Shown one piece after another: positions 58,988 through 64,000 of a stretch of 64,000 bases of DNA; positions within the stretch are counted from its first letter, which is position 1, and every line of letters starts with the position of its first letter. The stretch is from NCBI GenBank assembly GCA_964035575.1, contig OZ037896.1:1271165-1335164 (forward strand). Direction: 5' to 3'. The stretch is from Rhynchopus sp. YZ270_cl-10 (taxonomy: Eukaryota > Euglenozoa > Diplonemea > Diplonemida > Diplonemidae). The notes under the pieces are model-generated. The model ran no database searches. It worked only from the letters and a program-made list of their open reading frames with translations, and was not told where the DNA came from. Both the position numbers and the translations under genes were made by a program.

Positions 58988-61437
58988 GAAACCCGCAAAC
59001 CCGCAAACCCGCAAACCCGCAAACCCGCAAACCCGCAAACCCGCAAACCCGCAAACCCGCAAACCCGCAAACCCGCAAACCCGCAAACCCGCAAACCCGC
59101 AAACCCGCAAACCCGCAAACCCGCAAACCCGCAAACCCGCAAACCCGCAAACCCGCAAACCCGCAAACCCGCAAACCCGCAAACCCGCAAACCCGCAAAC
59201 CCGCAAACCCGCAAACCCGCAAACCCGCAAACCCGCAAACCCGCAAACCCGCAAACCCGCAAACCCGCAAACCCGCAAACCCGCAAACCCGCAAACCCGC
59301 AAACCCGCAAACCCGCAAACCCGCAAACCCGCAAACCCGCAAACCCGCAAACCCGTAAACCCGCAAACCCGCAAACCCGCAAACCCGCAAACCCGCAAAC
59401 CCGCAAACCCGCAAACCCGCAAACCCGCAAACCCGCAAACCCGCAAACCCGCAAACCCGCAAACCCGCAAACCCGCAAACCCGCAAACCCGCAAACCCGC
59501 AAACCCGCAAACCCGCAAACCCGCAAACCCGCAAACCCGCAAACCCGCAAACCCGCAAACCCGCAAACCCGCAAACCCGCAAACCCGCAAACCCGCAAAC
59601 CCGCAAACCCGCAAACCCGCAAACCCGCAAACCCGCAAACCCGCAAACCCGCAAACCCGCAAACCCGCAAACCCGCAAACCCGCAAACCCGCAAACCCGC
59701 AAACCCGCAAACCCGCAAACCCGCAAACCCGCAAACCCGCAAACCCGCAAACCCGCAAACCCGCAAACCCGCAAACCCGCAAACCCGCAAACCCGCAAAC
59801 CCGCAAACCCGCAAACCCGCAAACCCGCAAACCCGCAAACCCGCAAACCCGCAAACCCGCAAACCCGCAAACCCGCAAACCCGCAAACCCGCAAACCCGC
59901 AAACCCGCAAACCCGCAAACCCGCAAACCCGCAAACCCGCAAACCCGCAAACCCGCAAACCCGCAAACCCGCAAACCCGCAAACCCGCAAACCCGCAAAC
60001 CCGCAAACCCGCAAACCCGCAAACCCGCAAACCCGCAAACCCGCAAACCCGCAAACCCGCAAACCCGCAAACCCGCAAACCCGCAAACCCGCAAACCCGC
60101 AAACCCGCAAACCCGCAAACCCGCAAACCCGCAAACCCGCAAACCCGCAAACCCGCAAACCCGCAAACCCGCAAACCTGCAAACCCGCAAACCCGCAAAC
60201 CCGCAAACCCGCAAACCCGCAAACCCGCAAACCCGCAAACCCGCAAACCCGCAAACCCGCAAACCCGCAAACCCGCAAACCCGCAAACCCGCAAACCCGC
60301 AAACCCGCAAACCCGCAAACCCGCAAACCCGCAAACCCGCAAACCCGCAAACCCGCAAACCCGCAAACCCGCAAACCCGCAAACCCGCAAACCCGCAAAC
60401 CCGCAAACCCGCAAACCCGCAAACCCGCAAACCCGCAAACCCGCAAACCCGTAAACCCGCAAACCCGCAAACCCGCAAACCCGCAAACCCGCAAACCCGC
60501 AAACCCGCAAACCCGCAAACCCGCAAACCCGCAAACCCGCAAACCCGCAAACCCGCAAACCCGCAAACCCGCAAACCCGCAAACCCGCAAACCCGCAAAC
60601 CCGCAAACCCGCAAACCCGCAAACCCGCAAACCCGCAAACCCGCAAACCCGCAAACCCGCAAACCCGCAAACCCGCAAACCCGCAAACCCGCAAACCCGC
60701 AAACCCGCAAACCCGCAAACCCGCAAACCCGCAAACCCGCAAACCCGCAAACCCGCAAACCCGCAAACCCGCAAACCCGCAAACCCGCAAACCCGCAAAC
60801 CCGCAAACCCGCAAACCCGCAAACCCGCAAACCCGCAAACCCGCAAACCCGCAAACCCGCAAACCCGCAAACCCGCAAACCCGCAAACCCGCAAACCCGC
60901 AAACCCGCAAACCCGCAAACCCCACAAACCCGCAAACCCGCAAACCCGCAAACCCGCAAACCCGCAAACCCGCAAACCCGCAAACCCGCAAACCCGTAAA
61001 CCCGCAAACCCGCAAACCCGCAAACCCGCAAACCCGCAAACCCGCAAACCCGCAAACCCGCAAACCCGCAAACCCGCAAACCCGCAAACCCGCAAACCCG
61101 CAAACCCGCAAACCCGCAAACCCGCAAACCCGCAAACCCGCAAACCCGCAAACCCGCAAACCCGCAAACCCGCAAACCCGCAAACCCGCAAACCCGCAAA
61201 CCCGCAAACCCGCAAACCCGCAAACCCGCAAACCCGCAAACCCGCAAACCCGCAAACCCGCAAACCCGCAAACCCGCAAACCCGCAAACCCGCAAACCCG
61301 TAAACCCGCAAACCCGCAAACCCGCAAACCCGCAAACCCGCAAACCCGCAAACCCGCAAACCCGCAAACCCGCAAACCCGCAAACCCGCAAACCCGCAAA
61401 CCCGCAAACCCGCAAACCCGCAAACCCGCAAACCCGC
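58988..61437. repeat. (AAACCCGC)n octamer array 2
   Basis: About 306 copies, twice the length of array 1, with fewer AAACCCGT variants and single AAACCTGC and AAACCCCAC changes. The minus-strand frames of over 800 codons are artefacts. Confidence 0.97.
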
Positions 61438-64000
61438 ACTAGAAGAAAGCTCGCTAATATGTGGTTTGGTTATACCTACTTTGTGTTGATGCGATTAAGG
61501 TATGAGTAATGATATGTAAACACGCAATGTAACCTAAAATTCACTGGAGAACCTGAATGGCACGGAAAAGCATGCATGAGGCATGATGGGGTGGGTATGA
61601 GGCATTTTGCTCCGCCGTGAATTATTATGAATACAGCTGACATGAGTGATTAATATGTACAGAGTAATTGATTATAGTAACGTGTTATAAACTGTAGCAA
61701 GATGGTATAGTTTAGAGGTATTTCGCTCTGCAGCTTATTTATGGCAGGATTTGGGCTCTAATAACAACTGATTGCACTAAATACTGCTAAAAACAGCAGG
61801 TTTGTGTAGTTGAGAGGCTATTTGGCTCCGCAGAGAATATTGACTGCAATAAGCTGGTGTGGCCACAAACGCGAAAAGAGCTTGCTAAAATGGTGTGGTT
61901 GAGGCATTGGTGGTAGTAGTACAGAAAAGCTCACAAACGGAGGCATGGTCTGCGCGCAACGTTGGGATCTGACGCAATTTATACTAATATTTGTTCCTCT
62001 ACGAATTTTTTAGATTTCTATGAAAATTGAAAGCTCTAACACTAACATTTGGCAGGAGGCTCTGGGTGAGAAGACATTTGAGTTTCCCCACGTACCACTT
62101 AACTGTGGAGATATTGGGTTCACAATTTGGGTATAGGATATAAAATCTACGACAGGATGTAGCTTCTAATATTATGCTAAAAACAGCAGGTTCGTGTTAT
62201 TGAATATTTGGATATTTTGCTCACGCAGCAAATATGCTGCCACATAACAGACTGGTGTGGTTGTGAACCTATTTGGCTCAATATCACTAATATGTGAGAA
62301 AAAAGCTCGCAACGTTTCACCATGTAAATAATATGGTGGATAAAAACTGATACATGCATTTTTAGGTTAAGAATATACCCTTTTCGCAGCGTAAATTGAC
62401 CCCATCACAGCACGCACAGACTACGGAGAATCAAAAATCAAAATCTTTCAATGAATAATGTGGTTGAGTCTCAATGAGAGACTATTTTATTTCTATGATA
62501 TTAATACTGACATATTCGAATAGAGAAGATAGTTTGCTAAAGTGTTGGCGGATTTATTTCATTTGTGCATGGAAGAAAGGTTGCTAAAATGTAGGAGCAG
62601 GAGGGTGTGGTTGAGAGGCACTTTGCTCCACCGCTTATATTCACTGCTAATGTAGAACAGGCTGATTGTTATTAGGCTATTTAGATCCGCCGCTAATAAT
62701 GACTGATTCTCAGAAAAATTATGTGTCGCAGGATGGTGTGGTTCAAAGGCTCCTCCGCTAATAATAACATAAAAATACGTCTGCAGTTCGCTTTTAGTGC
62801 CAGGTTTTTGACAGAACTTTTGCTCATAATATTCAGGAGTGAAGAAAGTCGGTAGATTATTTCACGGTGTGGGTGTGAAGATAATTTGCTCTTCAGGTAA
62901 TGGTAGATAATGGTACATGTGTATGTAAGAAGTCTTGGTAAAAATTGGCAGAGAGTTGTACCGACCGGTTTAGTCCAGAAAAACTCTTCCATAATATTCC
63001 ATTATAATAAAGCTCGCTGAAACATGACATCTCAGGTGTGGTTGAGAGACAGACTATTTGGCCACTACCAATAATGAGTACTACCAGATAGCTATTGGTT
63101 AGAGCTGGTTTTGAACCTCATTTGGCCCCATATCATTTCTGAGTCTAATGTCTACAAATTATCTCGCTTTTTTGTGGCAGGTTTGTGTGGTTCAGCACCG
63201 CAAATGCTGACTTTCACATATTTCAATTTGGTGTAGTCTTAAAGCCATGTATCTATAAAGGCAATTACTCATAGATTTACCTGCACTTACTCATGCATGT
63301 ACACGTAGAAGGACTCTTACATATGTTAATAGAGGGCGCTTGTGAGTATAAATAGCTCTGACACTACTAACGCGAACACAGTAACCTTACCTAAAGTACC
63401 TGACATCCTGGTGAGCACCCTCCTCGCTTCACTGATATGTTCTCTCTCTCGAGCATTCCCTCACCCAAAAATACATACAAATCTACAAAAAAACTCCCAA
63501 ATCAGGACTGCCTAACTTCAAAAATTTTTCTGGGGGGGCACTGCCCCCCCAGACCCCCCGTGCTCCACTCGCCTTCACGCTGCGCGTAAAGGCTCGCTCC
63601 GCTCTCCCTCGCGCCCCCACCACGCTGCGCGTGGTGGGTGCGCTCGGTCGAAATTTTGTACCCCTCAAACCCGTAATAATTAGATACCCAGAGGCAGAAA
63701 TAGTGAAAAAAAATTATTTTGACCAAATTTTAGGTGCTCTAAAGTGGAATCTGACCCCCATGTCCAGGTTATAAAAATGCTCTATGAGTCCATTAAAGCA
63801 ACAGATTTCACATTTTGAGTAGTTGTGGTTAAATGTGGCGTAATTTTACGGCTATTTTATACAGAATACATGGTAGTACAGGGTATTCGTACTCATTTTT
63901 AATTTTAAAATATTGCCAGAAAATGCTAACATCCAAACCCAGTACATTACGTCGTTTTTGGGCCCCAGTCTACCGGAGTGTCATATCAGAAATACTGGGA
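61438..64000. repeat. Macrosatellite block, copy 2 (runs off the window)
   Basis: Repeats 55987 onward at about 99 percent identity by eye, including the GC-rich hairpins (63513-63653) and the first 379-bp unit. The array-plus-block repeat is therefore a tandem macrosatellite of about 5.45 kb, which continues to the right. Confidence 0.95.

Noticed and set aside
54542..61439. Open frames of 400-850 codons on the minus strand (LRVCGFAG repeats)
   Set aside because: They exist only because an 8-bp repeat without stop codons is open in three frames. No start context and no non-repeat domain.

Overview
This window is nuclear DNA of a eukaryote, most likely a repeat-rich microbial eukaryote or alga; I cannot name the species from sequence alone. 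The evidence is a set of eukaryote-type small RNA genes (5S rRNA, U1, U2, U5 and U6 snRNA, SRP RNA, and 37 tRNA loci including a tRNA-Tyr with an 11-nt intron), LINE-type and DNA-type transposons, and long satellites. I recognise no ordinary single-copy host protein gene. All credible long coding regions belong to mobile elements.

Layout. 1-805 is an octamer array. 944-1805 is a 5'-truncated LINE 3' end on the minus strand. 1813-5580 is a foldback DNA element split by a second DNA element (2490-5474, 6-bp target duplication). 5580-16000 is intergenic and satellite DNA (about 160-bp, 172-bp and 401-bp families) and includes a small RNA island at 7254-8700 (two 5S, four tRNAs, an unassigned ncRNA). 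16380-34860 is a family of short snRNA-like genes plus U6. One member is split by a 16.2-kb nest: a terminal-inverted-repeat element (17871-34027) holding an older minus-strand LINE (18644-31627), itself split by a full-length 11-kb plus-strand LINE (19309-30325). That LINE encodes a 3229-residue protein with reverse transcriptase, restriction-like endonuclease and two OTU-like protease domains.

34200-41660 and 49777-54762 together form a dense RNA-gene cluster: SRP RNA, an unassigned ncRNA, U2, U5, U1, two 5S, then tRNAs for 19 of the 20 amino acids in the window (only Phe is missing). The cluster is interrupted by an 8.1-kb insertion that splits a tRNA-Asp gene with an exact 8-bp target duplication. 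Within that insertion sits a 6.4-kb element with perfect 22-bp inverted ends and two protein genes of unknown family. From 54762 to the end is a macrosatellite of about 5.45 kb per unit, alternating (AAACCCGC)n arrays with a 3-kb unique-looking block; the first array begins inside the T-arm of a tRNA-Ile gene.

How it fits together. The RNA genes look like a Pol III/snRNA gene neighbourhood. Several share an upstream box (CCCTGACCCACCTCCAAC followed by GACAACCCTGTCTTG) that ends about 22-25 nt before the inferred RNA start. Mobile elements have repeatedly landed in RNA genes here (a tRNA-Asp, one snRNA-like gene, and a satellite boundary in tRNA-Ile). The most unusual signals are cytosine at position 33 in 11 of 37 tRNA loci, a multicopy snRNA-like gene with spliced-leader-like architecture, and a U1 RNA whose 5' end departs from the canonical splice-site-pairing sequence.
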